Below, one piece after another: positions 55,091 to 64,000 of a stretch of 64,000 nucleotides of DNA. A program made the position numbers and the translations under genes. Origin of the DNA: Rhodoferax sediminis. Its GTDB lineage: Bacteria > Pseudomonadota > Gammaproteobacteria > Burkholderiales > Burkholderiaceae_C. Under the pieces are notes generated by a model. It did no database searches and was not told where the DNA came from. It was given only the letters and a program-made list of their open reading frames with translations. Each line of letters starts with the position of its first letter. Position 1 is the first letter of the stretch. Location of the stretch: positions 3,423,001 through 3,487,000 of the forward strand of contig NZ_CP035503.1 of the NCBI RefSeq assembly GCF_006970865.1. The letters are read 5' to 3'.

Positions 55091-56479
55091 TCAAATTGCG
55101 TTCAGGCGGGAGATCACAACTTCACGCGTACACAACGCCAGCACCGCATCCAGCGACGGCGTCTGGGCCGTGCCCATGACCAGCACCCGCACCGGCATCG
55201 CCAGTTGCGGCATTCTCAAGCCCTGTGCGGCCAGCACTTCCTTGATGGCCGCGGCGATGGAGACCTTGTCCCACGCGCATGCTCCGAGCTTTTCAGCAAG
55301 CAAGGCCAGGGCCGGCTTGATGGCCTCGGTGACGTGCTGCGCCTTTTCTTCGGGTTTGGGCGTGATATTGGCATAAAAAGCGGCAGCCCAATCGGCCAGT
55401 GCCACAGTGGTGTCGCAGCGATCCTTGAACAGCGCGCAAATCAGCGGCAGGCGGTCGTCGGCCGTGATCCCGCGCTTGCGCAGCACAGCGGCCACCAAAG
55501 GTGCCAGCGCATCGTCGGCCATCGCCTTCAGATGCTGGGCATTGACCCAGCGCAGCTTGGCCTCGTCGAACTGCGCCGCGCTCTTGCCCAGGTGATCCAG
55601 GTTGAACCATTGCAGGAACTGCGCGCGGCTGAAGATTTCATCGTCACCATGCGACCAGCCCAGCCGCGCCAGGTAGTTCACCATCGCATCAGGCAGGTAG
55701 CCCTCCTCGGCGTACTGGGTGACGGGCTTGGCGCCATTGCGCTTGCTCATCTTTTCGCCCTGCTCGTTGAGCACGGTGGGCAGATGCGCGTACACCGGCG
55801 GCTCCTTGCCCAGGGCACGGAAGATGTTGATCTGGCGCGGCGTGTTGTTCACGTGGTCGTCGCCGCGGATCACATGCGTGATGGCCATATCCATGTCGTC
55901 CACCACCACACAGAAGTTGTAGGTCGGCGTGCCATCGGGTCGTGCAATCACAAGGTCGTCGAGCTCGTCGTTGCTGATTTCGATGCGCCCCTTGACCTTG
56001 TCATCCCAGACCACCGAGCCGCCCTGCGGATTCTTGAAGCGCAGCACGGGCTGCACGCCCGCCGGCACGGGTGGCAGCGTCTTGCCCGGCGCGGGGCGCC
56101 AGGTGCCGTCGTAGCGCGGCTTTTCTTTCGCGGCCATCTGGCGCTCACGCAGTGCATCGAGTTCGGCCACGCTCATGTAGCAGGGGTATACGTGCCCCGC
56201 GGCGTGCAGATCGGCCAGCACGGCCTTGTAGCGGTCCATGCGCTGCATCTGGTAGAACGGGCCTTCGTCATAGTCGAGTCCGAGCCAGCGCATGCCTTCG
56301 ATGATGACGTCGACCGCGGCCTGGGTCGAGCGCTCCAGGTCCGTGTCCTCGATGCGCAGGATGAAGTCGCCGCCCGTGGCACGCGCGAACGCCCACGGGT
56401 ACAGCGCCGAGCGGATGTTGCCCAGGTGGATGAAGCCGGTCGGCGACGGCGCAAAGCGCGTGCGGGTTTTCTGCATCAT
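55091..56479 (-). CDS. gltX: Glutamyl-tRNA synthetase
   Basis: 462 residues, normal for GltX. Class I signatures HLGN (the HIGH motif) in [17 protein letters not shown] and KMSKRNGAK. Charges tRNA-Glu in the cytoplasm. The start overlaps the end of metZ by 4 bp; the tRNA-Glu it serves is encoded just downstream. Confidence 0.97.
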   Translation of the reverse strand: MMQKTRTRFAPSPTGFIHLGNIRSALYPWAFARATGGDFILRIEDTDLERSTQAAVDVIIEGMRWLGLDYDEGPFYQMQRMDRYKAVLADLHAAGHVYPCYMSVAELDALRERQMAAKEKPRYDGTWRPAPGKTLPPVPAGVQPVLRFKNPQGGSVVWDDKVKGRIEISNDELDDLVIARPDGTPTYNFCVVVDDMDMAITHVIRGDDHVNNTPRQINIFRALGKEPPVYAHLPTVLNEQGEKMSKRNGAKPVTQYAEEGYLPDAMVNYLARLGWSHGDDEIFSRAQFLQWFNLDHLGKSAAQFDEAKLRWVNAQHLKAMADDALAPLVAAVLRKRGITADDRLPLICALFKDRCDTTVALADWAAAFYANITPKPEEKAQHVTEAIKPALALLAEKLGACAWDKVSIAAAIKEVLAAQGLRMPQLAMPVRVLVMGTAQTPSLDAVLALCTREVVISRLNAI

Positions 56480-57689
56480 GACAAGGTATCCAGCCCGCGC
56501 GCGAGGTCGGCCTTCAGGTCGTCGATATGCTCCAGCCCCACGGCCACGCGGATCAGGCCCTGGCCGATGCCGGCGGCCTGGCGCTGCTCCTCAGTGAGGC
56601 GACCGTGCGAGGTGCTGGCCGGGTGCGTGATGGTGGTCTTGGTGTCGCCCAGATTGGCGGTGATGCTGCACACGCGGGTGCTGTCGATCAGGTGGAAGGC
56701 GTTTTGGCGCGCCGCCTCGGGGCTCGCGCCCTTGACGTCGAACGACACCACGGCGCCGCCCAGCCCCGACTGCTGGCGCATCGCCAGCGCATGCTGCGGA
56801 TGCGACTTCAGGCCCGAATAGTGCACGCGCGCGATGGCGGGTTGCGCTTCGAGCCACGTGGCCAGCGCCAGCGCGCTGGCGCTTTGCGCCTGCATGCGGA
56901 TGGAGAGCGTTTCCATGCCCTTGAGCACGATCCAGGCGTTGAAGGCCGACAGCGTCATGCCGGCACTGCGCAGCACGAGCACGAGCTTTTCTTCGATCAG
57001 CTGCTTCGATCCGCAAACCGCGCCGGCCATCACGCGCCCCTGGCCGTCGAGGTACTTGGTGCCCGAGTGAATGATCAGGTCGGCGCCAAACTTCACCGGC
57101 TGCTGCAGGGCCGGCGAGCAAAAGCAGTTGTCCACGGCGAGCAGCGCTCCGGCCGCGTGCGCCACATCGGCCAGCGCCTGGATGTCGCACACGTCGGTCA
57201 GCGGGTTGGTCGGCGTCTCGGCAAACAGCAGCCGCGTGTTGGGCTGGACCGCGGCCCGCCATTGCGCCACATCGGTCTGCGACACGAAGGTGGTCTGCAC
57301 GCCGAACTTGCCGAACTCGCCGCCGATCAGCTTGATGGTCGAGCCGAACACCGACTGCGAGCAGATCACATGATCGCCCGCCTTGAGCAAACCCATGCAC
57401 AGCAGCAAAATCGCCGCCATGCCGCTGGCTGTGCCGACGCAGGCCTCGGTGCCCTCGAGTGCCGCCAGCCGCTGCTCCATGCTGGTCACCGTCGGGTTGG
57501 TGAAACGCGAGTAGGTAAATCCTTCTTCCTCGCCGGCAAAACGGCGCACCGCGGTCTCGGCATCGGACTGGATGAAGCTGCTGGTGAGGTACAGCGCCTC
57601 GGAGTTTTCGCCGTATTGGCTCTTGTCCACGGCCACACGCACGGCCAGCGTGTCGCGGTGCAAATTGGGGGTAGCGCTCTTTCAGTCAC
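56476..57689 (-). pseudogene. metZ: O-succinylhomoserine sulfhydrylase gene with an N-terminal frameshift
   Basis: Body of about 395 residues is a PLP-dependent Cys/Met-metabolism enzyme: GTASGMAAILL, the FAETPTNPLTDVCD segment, and Lys in HSGTKYLDGQGR that binds PLP. It makes homocysteine from O-succinylhomoserine and sulfide. The intact frame opens at a TTG (57663), but an N-terminal peptide (GTG at 57687-57689, TERALPP) is in another frame; one extra base in the G5 run at 57667-57671 would join them as TERALPPNLHRDTLAVR. So a homopolymer indel is likely, and function may be preserved if the error is in the data. Confidence 0.85.
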
Positions 57690-57702
57690 GATTCAAACCT
57701 TT

Positions 57703-59205
57703 TTAAACTTCCTGGGCGTTCGGCAGCGCCAGGCGCGAGGTGTCTTCCTCGCCCTCCTGCGCGCCAACGCGTTGTTGATTCATTCGAGCGATGTCGTCGG
57801 AGGTGATGTCGCCGGTCACATACACGCCGTCGAAGCACGAGGCGTCAAAACCCGCGAGTTGGGGATTGAGCGAGCCGATGGCCTTTTTCATCGCATCCAC
57901 ATCCTGGTAGATCAGGGCGTCGCAGCCGATGATCTCGCGGATCTGTTCCACGCTGCGGTCGTGCGCCACCAGCTCGTCCTTGGTCGGCATGTCGATACCG
58001 TACACATTGGGATAGCGCACCGGCGGCGCCGCACTGGCCAGATAGACCTTGTTGGCCCCCGCATCGCGCGCCATCTGCACGATCTCGCGACTGGTCGTGC
58101 CGCGCACGATGGAGTCGTCAACCAGCAACACGTTGCGGCCCTTGAACTCGCTACCGATGGCGTTGAGCTTCTGGCGCACCGACTTCTCGCGCGCCGCCTG
58201 CCCCGGCATGATGAAGGTGCGCCCCACATAGCGGTTTTTGACAAAGCCTTCGCGGTACGGAATGCCCAGCAGATGCGCCAGCCGGGTGGCGCTGGGCCGG
58301 CTCGATTCGGGGATCGGAATGACCACGTCGATCTCATTGGGCGGCACCGTGGAGACCACGCGCTTGGCCAGCGACTCGCCCAGATTCAGCCTGGCCTGGT
58401 AAACCGAAATGCCGTCCAGCACGGAGTCGGGCCGGGCCAGGTACACGAACTCAAAAATGCAGGGGAATTTTTTGGATGAGTCCGCGCATTGCTGTGCGTG
58501 TACCGTGCCCTGCAAATCGACAAAAATCGCCTCGCCCGGCTCCACGTTGCGCTCGAGCTTGTGCGCCGTGCCTTCCAGCGCGACCGACTCGCTGGCCAGC
58601 ATCACCGTGCCGGGGCTGGTTCCCATGCATAGCGGGCGAATGCCGAACGGATCGCGAAACGCCAGCAGGCCATGCCCCGCGATCATGGCGATCACGGCAT
58701 AGGAGCCGCGCACGCGCCGGTGCACCTGGCGCACCGCGGCAAACACATCTTCGGGCTTGAGCGGCAGCCCGCGCGTTGCCTTGTCCAGCTCGTGCGCGAG
58801 CACGTTGAGCAGCACCTCGGAGTCGCTCTCGGTGTTGATGTGGCGGTGGTCGGTCAGGAAGACCTCCGCCTTCAAGGCCTGCGCGTTGGTCAGGTTGCCG
58901 TTGTGCACCAGCACGATGCCGAACGGCGCGTTGACATAAAACGGCTGCGCTTCCTCTTCGCTGTAGGCATTGCCGGCGGTCGGGTAGCGCACCTGGCCCA
59001 GGCCGCAGTTGCCGGGCAGCGCGCGCATGTTGCGCGTGCGAAACACGTCGCGCACCATGCCCTTGGCCTTGTGCATGAAGAACTTGCGTTCCTGCTGCGT
59101 CGCGATGCCGGCCGCGTCCTGGCCCCGGTGCTGCAGCAGCAGCAAGGCGTCGTAGATCAACTGGTTCACTGGGGCGTTGCTGACAACGCCGACGATTCCG
59201 CACAT
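57703..59205 (-). CDS. purF: Amidophosphoribosyltransferase
   Basis: 500 residues from ATG 59205, which exposes Cys2 (MCGIVGVVSNAP), the N-terminal nucleophile; the frame to 59238 would bury it. Contains the glutaminase YNGNLTNA-like VHNGNLTNA and the PRPP loop VLLVDDSIVRGTTSREI. First committed step of purine synthesis. Classic neighbour of cvpA. Confidence 0.97.
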   Translation of the reverse strand: MCGIVGVVSNAPVNQLIYDALLLLQHRGQDAAGIATQQERKFFMHKAKGMVRDVFRTRNMRALPGNCGLGQVRYPTAGNAYSEEEAQPFYVNAPFGIVLVHNGNLTNAQALKAEVFLTDHRHINTESDSEVLLNVLAHELDKATRGLPLKPEDVFAAVRQVHRRVRGSYAVIAMIAGHGLLAFRDPFGIRPLCMGTSPGTVMLASESVALEGTAHKLERNVEPGEAIFVDLQGTVHAQQCADSSKKFPCIFEFVYLARPDSVLDGISVYQARLNLGESLAKRVVSTVPPNEIDVVIPIPESSRPSATRLAHLLGIPYREGFVKNRYVGRTFIMPGQAAREKSVRQKLNAIGSEFKGRNVLLVDDSIVRGTTSREIVQMARDAGANKVYLASAAPPVRYPNVYGIDMPTKDELVAHDRSVEQIREIIGCDALIYQDVDAMKKAIGSLNPQLAGFDASCFDGVYVTGDITSDDIARMNQQRVGAQEGEEDTSRLALPNAQEV

Positions 59206-59215
59206 TACGTGATCC

Positions 59216-59704
59216 TCATGAAGGAAGATACCTTCCAAACTTTTCCGGCAACACCGGTTTCAACTCCCTGAGTGCCGACGTCAGCACGGTGGCACCCTGC
59301 GATGCCTGCCACCACTGGCCGGTCTTGAGCGCCGTCAAATTCACCACGACTGCCATCGCCAGCAGCAAGATCGCGCCGCGCAGCAGGCCAAACGCGGCGC
59401 CCAGCGTGCGGTCCACCGGACGCAGACCCAGCGCCTCGACCAGCTTCTTGGTCAGCCAGGCCAGCAAACCGCCCGCAAACACGGCCGCCACAAACACCAC
59501 CACAAACCCTGCCACATGGCGCATCGGCTCCGAAACGTTGTCCAGCGGCATCATCTGCGCCGCGGCTGGCGCATACCACTGCGCCAGCCAGAAGGCGGCC
59601 ACCCAGGCCAGCAGCGACATCGCCTCGTAGACCAGCCCGCGCAAGGCGCCGAGCAGCAGCGACGCCAGCAGCACCGCCAGCAAAATCCAGTCCAGCGTGG
59701 CCAT
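59216..59704 (-). CDS. cvpA: CvpA family membrane protein
   Basis: 162 residues with four hydrophobic helices (about 5-22, 27-45, 62-85, 100-122). DWILLAVLLASLLLGALRGLVYEAMSLLAWV is the CvpA signature. It is 10 bp upstream of purF, the usual pairing. Role in colicin V production or envelope homeostasis is not well set. Confidence 0.92.
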   Translation of the reverse strand: MATLDWILLAVLLASLLLGALRGLVYEAMSLLAWVAAFWLAQWYAPAAAQMMPLDNVSEPMRHVAGFVVVFVAAVFAGGLLAWLTKKLVEALGLRPVDRTLGAAFGLLRGAILLLAMAVVVNLTALKTGQWWQASQGATVLTSALRELKPVLPEKFGRYLPS

Positions 59705-59718
59705 CGGGCACCCTCACC

Positions 59719-60525
59719 CTACAAGGTGAGGATGGCAGCGGGCAATTCCAGCCCCTTGATTTTTCCGGCCGCCTTGTCCGCCTCGGCCCGGCTGCCAAAC
59801 GGGCCCACGCGCACACGGATGCGCTTGCCGTCCTTGGTCTCCACCACCTGCGTATAGGTCTTCAATCCGGTTTTTTCAACCTTCTGGCGCGCCTCATGGG
59901 CCTTGCCCGCGTCGGCAAAGGCACCAACCTGCACCACGAAGCGGCCCGCTTCGCTGGCGGCAGGGGTCGCCGCCGCGGTCTTGCCGTCCAGCAGGGCTTC
60001 GGCCTTGGCGCCATCACCGGCCCGCGCGGCGGCCTTGGCTTCGGGCTTGGGGGCCGGTTTGGGCTCTGTCTTGATCTGGGCTTTCGCCACCGGTGCGGCA
60101 GCTGCCTTGTCGACCTTGGGTTCAGGCCGGGGCGCGGGCGTATCGGTCACGACCTCTTCCTTGGCCCCCAGACTGGCGGGTGCCGGCACTTGCGCTGCCG
60201 GCCCACTTGCCGTCGCCGGGGTGGGCGGATTCACGGCAGCCGCGCCGGCCGTGGGCGCAGCCGCCGGTGGAGGCGCCGGAATCACCAGTGGTTTGACCTG
60301 GTTCTTGTCGGGAATCTCGATCGGGATATCGACCGGGATCGGCCGCGGTTGGGTATCGAACACCAGCGGGAAACCCACCACACCGATCGCCACCAGCACC
60401 GCCGCGCCAATCAGGCGGTGCTTGGCGCGCTGGCGCATCGCCTCGATGCTTTCGGACTTGACAGCGGCGGGTGCCTTGTCGTCGCCCCGCTTGCGGCCGG
60501 GCAGCGGAAACTTGAAAAAAGCCAT
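59719..60525 (-). CDS. SPOR-domain cell-division protein (DedD-like)
   Basis: 268 residues: short cytoplasmic tail, one membrane helix (about 37-54), a long Pro/Ala/Lys-rich periplasmic linker and a C-terminal SPOR domain (GRFVVQVGAFADAGKAHEARQKVE) that binds denuded peptidoglycan at the septum. Sits between folC and cvpA as dedD does in many beta- and gammaproteobacteria. Confidence 0.88.
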   Translation of the reverse strand: MAFFKFPLPGRKRGDDKAPAAVKSESIEAMRQRAKHRLIGAAVLVAIGVVGFPLVFDTQPRPIPVDIPIEIPDKNQVKPLVIPAPPPAAAPTAGAAAVNPPTPATASGPAAQVPAPASLGAKEEVVTDTPAPRPEPKVDKAAAAPVAKAQIKTEPKPAPKPEAKAAARAGDGAKAEALLDGKTAAATPAASEAGRFVVQVGAFADAGKAHEARQKVEKTGLKTYTQVVETKDGKRIRVRVGPFGSRAEADKAAGKIKGLELPAAILTL

Positions 60526-60536
60526 GAAGTGAAGAC

Positions 60537-61826
60537 TCAGGCGTTCAGGTGTTTGGCGTGAAGACGGGGAATCCCGTCTCTCAGGACGCCACCCACGGTG
60601 TAGAACGATCCAAAGACCACAATTCTATCAGCGGGCCCTGCCGCGGCGAGCGCCGCCTGCATGGCCCTGGTCGGGTCCGGCCAGGTGCTGGCGAGCACGT
60701 TTTTGCCGGTTTCACGCGATTCCCACGCGGCCATCAACCCGGCCGCCGTCTGTGCCCGCGGCGTGGGCAGATCCGTGAAATACCAGCGATCCACAAGGGG
60801 TCCCATGCGCGCCAGCATGGGCATCAGGTCCTTGTCGGCCATGACGCCGAAAACGGCATGCGTGGCGTGGAAGAAGCCCATGGCATCGAGATTCGCAGCC
60901 AGTGCCGCCACCGCGTGCGGGTTGTGCGCCACGTCGAACACCAGTGTGGGCTGACCTGGAACGATCTGGAAGCGCCCGGGCAACTCGACCATGGCCAGGC
61001 CATTGCGCACGGCCTGGGCCGTGACCGGCAGCCGTTCGCGCAGCGCCGTGAGCGCAGCCAGCACACCCGAGGCATTCATCAGCTGGTTGGCCCCGCGCAG
61101 CGCCGGATACGCCAGACCGCTGTAGCGCCGCCCGCGCCCGGCCCAGCCCCATTGCAGCTTGTCGCCCGAATAATTGAAGTCGGTGCCGAAGCGCCACAGG
61201 TCGGCGCCCAGCGCCTGCGCGCGATCGAGCACGCTTTGCGGCGGCACCGGGTCGCTCACGATGACGGGACGCCCGGCGCGCATGATGCCGGCCTTCTCCA
61301 AGCCGATGCTCTCGCGGTCCGGCCCTAGGAGCTCCATGTGGTCGAGGGCGATGCTGGTGATCACCGCACAGTCGGGGTCGATGATGTTGACCGCGTCGAG
61401 GCGCCCGCCCAGGCCCACCTCCAGGATCGCCACGTCGGGATTCGAGCGCGCCATCACATCGAGGATCGCGAGCGTTGAAAATTCGAAATACGTCAAGGAA
61501 ATATCACCCCTGGCCTGCTCCACACGTTCGAATCCCGCTATCAAATCAGTAGCTTTCGAGATCTCGCCATGAAGCCGCAGCCGCTCCTCGAAGTGCACCA
61601 GATGCGGCGAGGTATAGACGCCGGTGCGGTAGCCCGCCTGCAGCGCGATGGCTTCCAACATGGCGCAGGTCGAGCCCTTGCCATTGGTGCCGGCCACGGT
61701 GATCACCGGGCAGTCGAAGTGGATGGCCATGCGCTCGGCCACCTGCCGCACGCGCTCCAGACCGAGGTCGATGCTTTTGGGGTGCAGGCGCTCGCAATGC
61801 GCCAGCCAGTCTTGTAGTGTGTTCAT
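60537..61826 (-). CDS. folC: Dihydrofolate/folylpolyglutamate synthase
   Basis: 429 residues from ATG 61826 (NTLQDWLAHCERLHPKSIDLGLERV). P-loop VAGTNGKGST, the omega-loop HLVHFEERL and later FDVAHNPHA. Adds glutamate to dihydropteroate and folates. A short palindromic repeat (61537-61554) lies inside the coding sequence and encodes KATDLIAG. Confidence 0.95.
   Translation of the reverse strand: MNTLQDWLAHCERLHPKSIDLGLERVRQVAERMAIHFDCPVITVAGTNGKGSTCAMLEAIALQAGYRTGVYTSPHLVHFEERLRLHGEISKATDLIAGFERVEQARGDISLTYFEFSTLAILDVMARSNPDVAILEVGLGGRLDAVNIIDPDCAVITSIALDHMELLGPDRESIGLEKAGIMRAGRPVIVSDPVPPQSVLDRAQALGADLWRFGTDFNYSGDKLQWGWAGRGRRYSGLAYPALRGANQLMNASGVLAALTALRERLPVTAQAVRNGLAMVELPGRFQIVPGQPTLVFDVAHNPHAVAALAANLDAMGFFHATHAVFGVMADKDLMPMLARMGPLVDRWYFTDLPTPRAQTAAGLMAAWESRETGKNVLASTWPDPTRAMQAALAAAGPADRIVVFGSFYTVGGVLRDGIPRLHAKHLNA
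61537..61554. repeat. Short dispersed palindromic repeat, inside folC
   Basis: On the minus strand AGCTACTGATTTGATAGC, with AGCTA/TAGC arms pairing imperfectly. A second copy with 16 of 18 identical bases is at 63229-63246. Motifs of this kind recur in Comamonadaceae genomes as I remember them. Here it is within an open reading frame without disturbing it. Confidence 0.45.
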
Positions 61827-61996
61827 ACGGGAGGGTATTGTCCGCGCGAAACCGCCGGGGCGGCTCGGGCCGCCGCAAAAACCCCGCAAACGCCGCGTTC
61901 GTCAAAGCCGCTTCATTGAGTGAAAACCATCGTCAGGAGAGATGGCGCGAAAATACGCCGGAATCACAATTTGCCACCCACCATTCTCAGCCACCC

Positions 61997-62344
61997 ATGA
62001 TCACCCTGTACGGCATTCCCAACTGCGACACCGTCAAAAAAGCCCGCAGCTGGCTCAGCGCTCAAAACGTCGACTACCAGTTTCACGACTTCAAGAAACA
62101 GGGCGTGCCCGCGCCCCGGGTGCAAGCGTGGATCCGGGCCGTGGGCTGGGAAAAGCTGGTGAATCGCCAGGGCACGACGTGGCGCAAACTCGATGCGGCC
62201 ACGCAATCCGCCGTGCGGGACGCGGCCAGCGCCAGCGCGCTGATGCACGCGAATGTCAGCGTGATCAAGCGGCCGGTCGTCGAATGGGGCGCACAGACCA
62301 CCGTGGGTTTCGACGCTGGCGTCTGGGCCACGCTGCTGCCTTGA
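61997..62344 (+). CDS. ArsC/Spx-family reductase (YffB-like)
   Basis: 115 residues. Thioredoxin-like fold with a single Cys in YGIPNCDTVKKAR, DFKKQG, and RPVVEW near the end, matching the YffB/Spx branch of the ArsC family, usually glutathione-dependent thiol enzymes of unclear substrate. ATG 61997; no strong ribosome-binding site. Divergent from folC, 170 bp between starts. Confidence 0.85.
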   Translation: MITLYGIPNCDTVKKARSWLSAQNVDYQFHDFKKQGVPAPRVQAWIRAVGWEKLVNRQGTTWRKLDAATQSAVRDAASASALMHANVSVIKRPVVEWGAQTTVGFDAGVWATLLP

Positions 62345-62499
62345 TCCGCAGCATCAACTTTTACCCAAGGTTTACCGAACTGCGCCTCGAATAGCGGCTC
62401 TGACAAGCCTAGACTTGACTTGGGCCAGCGGGTGTTGTTCCCGCCTGCCGCGGCGCCAGGGCGTCCAGTTTCGGGACGGTTTTGCTACAGGAGATGATC

Positions 62500-63180
62500 A
62501 TGAAAAAGCTGCTTGTGTTGCCCGCCTTGCTGGCCGCAGCGGGTTTGTGCTCGGCGCAAGAAATGGGCCGCGTGATTTCCAGCACTCCCATGATGCAGCA
62601 AGTCGCGGTGCCGCACCAGGTGTGCGGCACCGGCCAGGTGGTCAGCCAGGCGCCCACCACTGGCGCCGGCGCCCTCGTGGGCGCGATTGCCGGCGGCGTC
62701 GTGGGCAATGCGATCGGCGCCGGCGCAGGGCGGGCGGCGGCCACCGCGATTGGCGCCATTGGCGGCGCGGTGGTCGGCAACAGCGTCGAGGCCGCGGGCC
62801 AGACGCAGGTGCAGAACGTGCAGCAATGCGGCACACAGTTCTCGTACGAGACTCAGCCCGTCGGCTACAACGTGGTGTACGAGTACGCGGGCAAACAGTA
62901 TTCGGTGCAAATGGCCAGTGACCCGGGGCCGAACGTGCCGCTGCAGATCTCGCCCGTCGGCGCGACGCCTCCCGTGGCGAACAACTACGGCGCGCCGCCA
63001 ATGGATGGATCACAGGTCGTGACGGCGCCCACTTATGTGGCGGCGCCTGTGGCATACCCCGGGTACTACCCCGGGTATTACTACCCGCCCTACCCCTACT
63101 ATGCGCCGGTGGGCGTTGCGCTCAACTTCGGTTTTGGCGGCCACTACGGTGGCCACTTTGGCGGCCGCCGCTGGCGTTGA
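62500..63180 (+). CDS. Glycine-zipper 2TM-domain envelope protein
   Basis: 226 residues. Signal peptide (about 1-20, LCSAQE), a glycine-zipper hairpin (about 53-90, GALVGAIAGGVVGNAIGAGAGRAAATAIGAIGGAVVGN), a Cys pair (CGTGQ, QQCGTQF) and a Tyr/Pro/Gly-rich tail (YPGYYPGYYYPPYPYY, HYGGHFGG). Rickettsia 17-kDa-antigen-like surface proteins share the zipper. ATG 62500 placed after GGAG with a 6-bp gap; 62494 is an alternative. Confidence 0.8.
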   Translation: MKKLLVLPALLAAAGLCSAQEMGRVISSTPMMQQVAVPHQVCGTGQVVSQAPTTGAGALVGAIAGGVVGNAIGAGAGRAAATAIGAIGGAVVGNSVEAAGQTQVQNVQQCGTQFSYETQPVGYNVVYEYAGKQYSVQMASDPGPNVPLQISPVGATPPVANNYGAPPMDGSQVVTAPTYVAAPVAYPGYYPGYYYPPYPYYAPVGVALNFGFGGHYGGHFGGRRWR

Positions 63181-63228
63181 ACCTTTGAGGAAAAAAAGGC
63201 CTGTCGCCCTTGATGTGCGTTGGCAGCC

Positions 63229-63246
63229 AGCTACTGAATTTATAGC
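63229..63246. repeat. Short dispersed palindromic repeat at the anti-sigma gene's stop codon
   Basis: AGCTACTGAATTTATAGC, 16 of 18 bases the same as the minus-strand form of 61537-61554. The TAA stop of the convergent anti-sigma gene (63240-63242) lies inside it, so the repeat may serve as the 3' end signal. Confidence 0.45.
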
Positions 63247-64000
63247 GTTGTCTGCAGCAGCGCCCCCTTGAACAGCACCGGTCCGGTCGGGCCGCCCGCG
63301 CTGGGCACGCCGCCCTTGGGCTCCAGGCTGATCGCCAGCGCCGGCACGCCCTGCACCTCGCCTTCGCTGGCCGCCAGCCGGATCACCCTGCCCTCGCCCA
63401 GCACCCCGAGCGATTTCGGCGCGCCGCCGGGCGGCAAGGCCCATAGCTGCAGCGACTTGTCGGACGCCTCCTGGTAGGCACCCACGCGCTTGAGCGTGAG
63501 CGTCTGGTTTTTCGGATCGAACGTCGCCAGCATCGAGGGCGCCGCCTTGTCGTCGGCCAGCACGGCCACGTACTGGATCTGGGGCGTGGCCTTGAGCTGG
63601 GCCGCGAGTTTGGCGTTTTGCTGCGCCACCTCGGTGCCCTCCCGGGTCACCTGCGCGAGCTGGACGCTCTGGCGGTCCACCTGACGGTTCAGGTTCACGC
63701 CCACCAGCACGGCGGCCACGCTGGCCAGCACGCCCGCAAAGGCGGCGCCGCGCCACAGACCCAGGGCCCGGCGAAGCTTGTCGAAGAGGGGGTTCTCCTG
63801 CGGCGCGACCGGTGCCGCACGCGCCTGCGGCTGCGCAGCCACCAGGTTCTCGATGCGCTTCCAAACATTGGGGCTGGGGGCATCGACGGCCTGCAGCTCG
63901 GTTATGGAGGCAAAGCGCTCCTGCCAGATCAGGGCGCTGGCGCGCACGGTAGGGCTGCTGCGCGCCAGCGTCTCGAAACGCCGGCGCGCGCCGCCGCGCA
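63240..64000 (-). CDS. Anti-sigma factor, RskA-like, 5' truncated by window
   Basis: The frame is open to the window edge, so the N-terminal sigma-binding part is partly missing. Seen: the end of the cytoplasmic domain (RRFETLARSSPTVRASALIWQERF), a membrane helix (about GAAFAGVLASVAAVLVGVNL), and a periplasmic RskA-type domain (LQLWALPPGGAPKSLGVLGEGRVIRL, LAISLEPKGGVPSAGGPTGPVLFKG). It would hold an ECF sigma factor, probably encoded just beyond the window. Confidence 0.85.
   Translation of the reverse strand, partial: RGGARRRFETLARSSPTVRASALIWQERFASITELQAVDAPSPNVWKRIENLVAAQPQARAAPVAPQENPLFDKLRRALGLWRGAAFAGVLASVAAVLVGVNLNRQVDRQSVQLAQVTREGTEVAQQNAKLAAQLKATPQIQYVAVLADDKAAPSMLATFDPKNQTLTLKRVGAYQEASDKSLQLWALPPGGAPKSLGVLGEGRVIRLAASEGEVQGVPALAISLEPKGGVPSAGGPTGPVLFKGALLQTTL

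Noticed and set aside
55079..58479. Long plus-strand frames (580 and 650 codons) opposite gltX, metZ and purF
   Set aside because: Antisense shadows of housekeeping genes; composition is His/Gly/Arg-rich without domains.

Overview
The window is a chromosomal segment of a betaproteobacterium. The order folC, SPOR/dedD, cvpA, purF, metZ, gltX on the right side is the arrangement I associate with Comamonadaceae (Acidovorax/Rhodoferax/Polaromonas relatives), and the high-GC codon use agrees. From about position 1 to 54.5 kb the segment is an integrated mobile element, most likely an integrative and conjugative element (ICE) with an F-type (MPF-F) transfer system related in gene order and control to the SXT/R391 family. 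Its left end, and presumably its integrase, lie outside the window.

Layout. 1-4.0 kb: 3' part of a TOPRIM/primase-like gene, a DUF932 gene, then the control locus: a CI/SetR-like repressor on the minus strand facing FlhD-like (setD) and FlhC-like (setC) activators, with inverted repeats between them. 4.05-29.95 kb: one long plus-strand transfer operon: traI-like MOB-H protein, traD coupling protein, DUF4400 membrane protein, an unknown gene, lytic transglycosylase, OmpA-type lipoprotein, pilin, traL, traE, traK, traB (frameshifted), dsbC, traV, traC, trbI, S26 peptidase traF/trhF, a small secreted protein, traW, traU, trbC, traN, a small secreted protein, traF, traH, traG. 

30-53.4 kb is cargo, mostly on the minus strand and almost entirely anti-mobile-element defence: a type I-like Wadjet system (jetABCD) facing a WYL/BrxR-like regulator across a perfect 22-bp palindrome; a plus-strand run of small unknown genes including a GIY-YIG/Mug113-type protein; a four-gene cluster built around an SMC-like ATPase and a PD-(D/E)XK nuclease that looks like an ABC-three-component/Lamassu-like system and is the best candidate here for something undescribed; and a five-gene overlapping operon joining an AbiEi-like regulator, a nucleotidyltransferase, an Mrr-like endonuclease, a GajA-like OLD nuclease and a GajB-like UvrD helicase. 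An XRE regulator lies between this operon and the tRNA genes.

54.6-64 kb is core chromosome: tRNA-Asp, tRNA-Glu and tRNA-Ala, all minus strand, then gltX, metZ, purF, cvpA, a SPOR protein and folC on the minus strand, an ArsC-family reductase and a glycine-zipper protein on the plus strand, and the C-terminal part of an anti-sigma factor. The 3' end of tRNA-Asp points toward the element, which is the usual geometry for a tRNA attachment site, though no att repeat can be demonstrated from one end only.

Three genes (traB, an unknown gene at 40.6 kb, metZ) each carry a single-base indel. They may be real mutations or base-calling errors. If the traB lesion is real, the element is probably transfer-defective. 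All identifications come from reading translated sequence and motifs; no database search was run.
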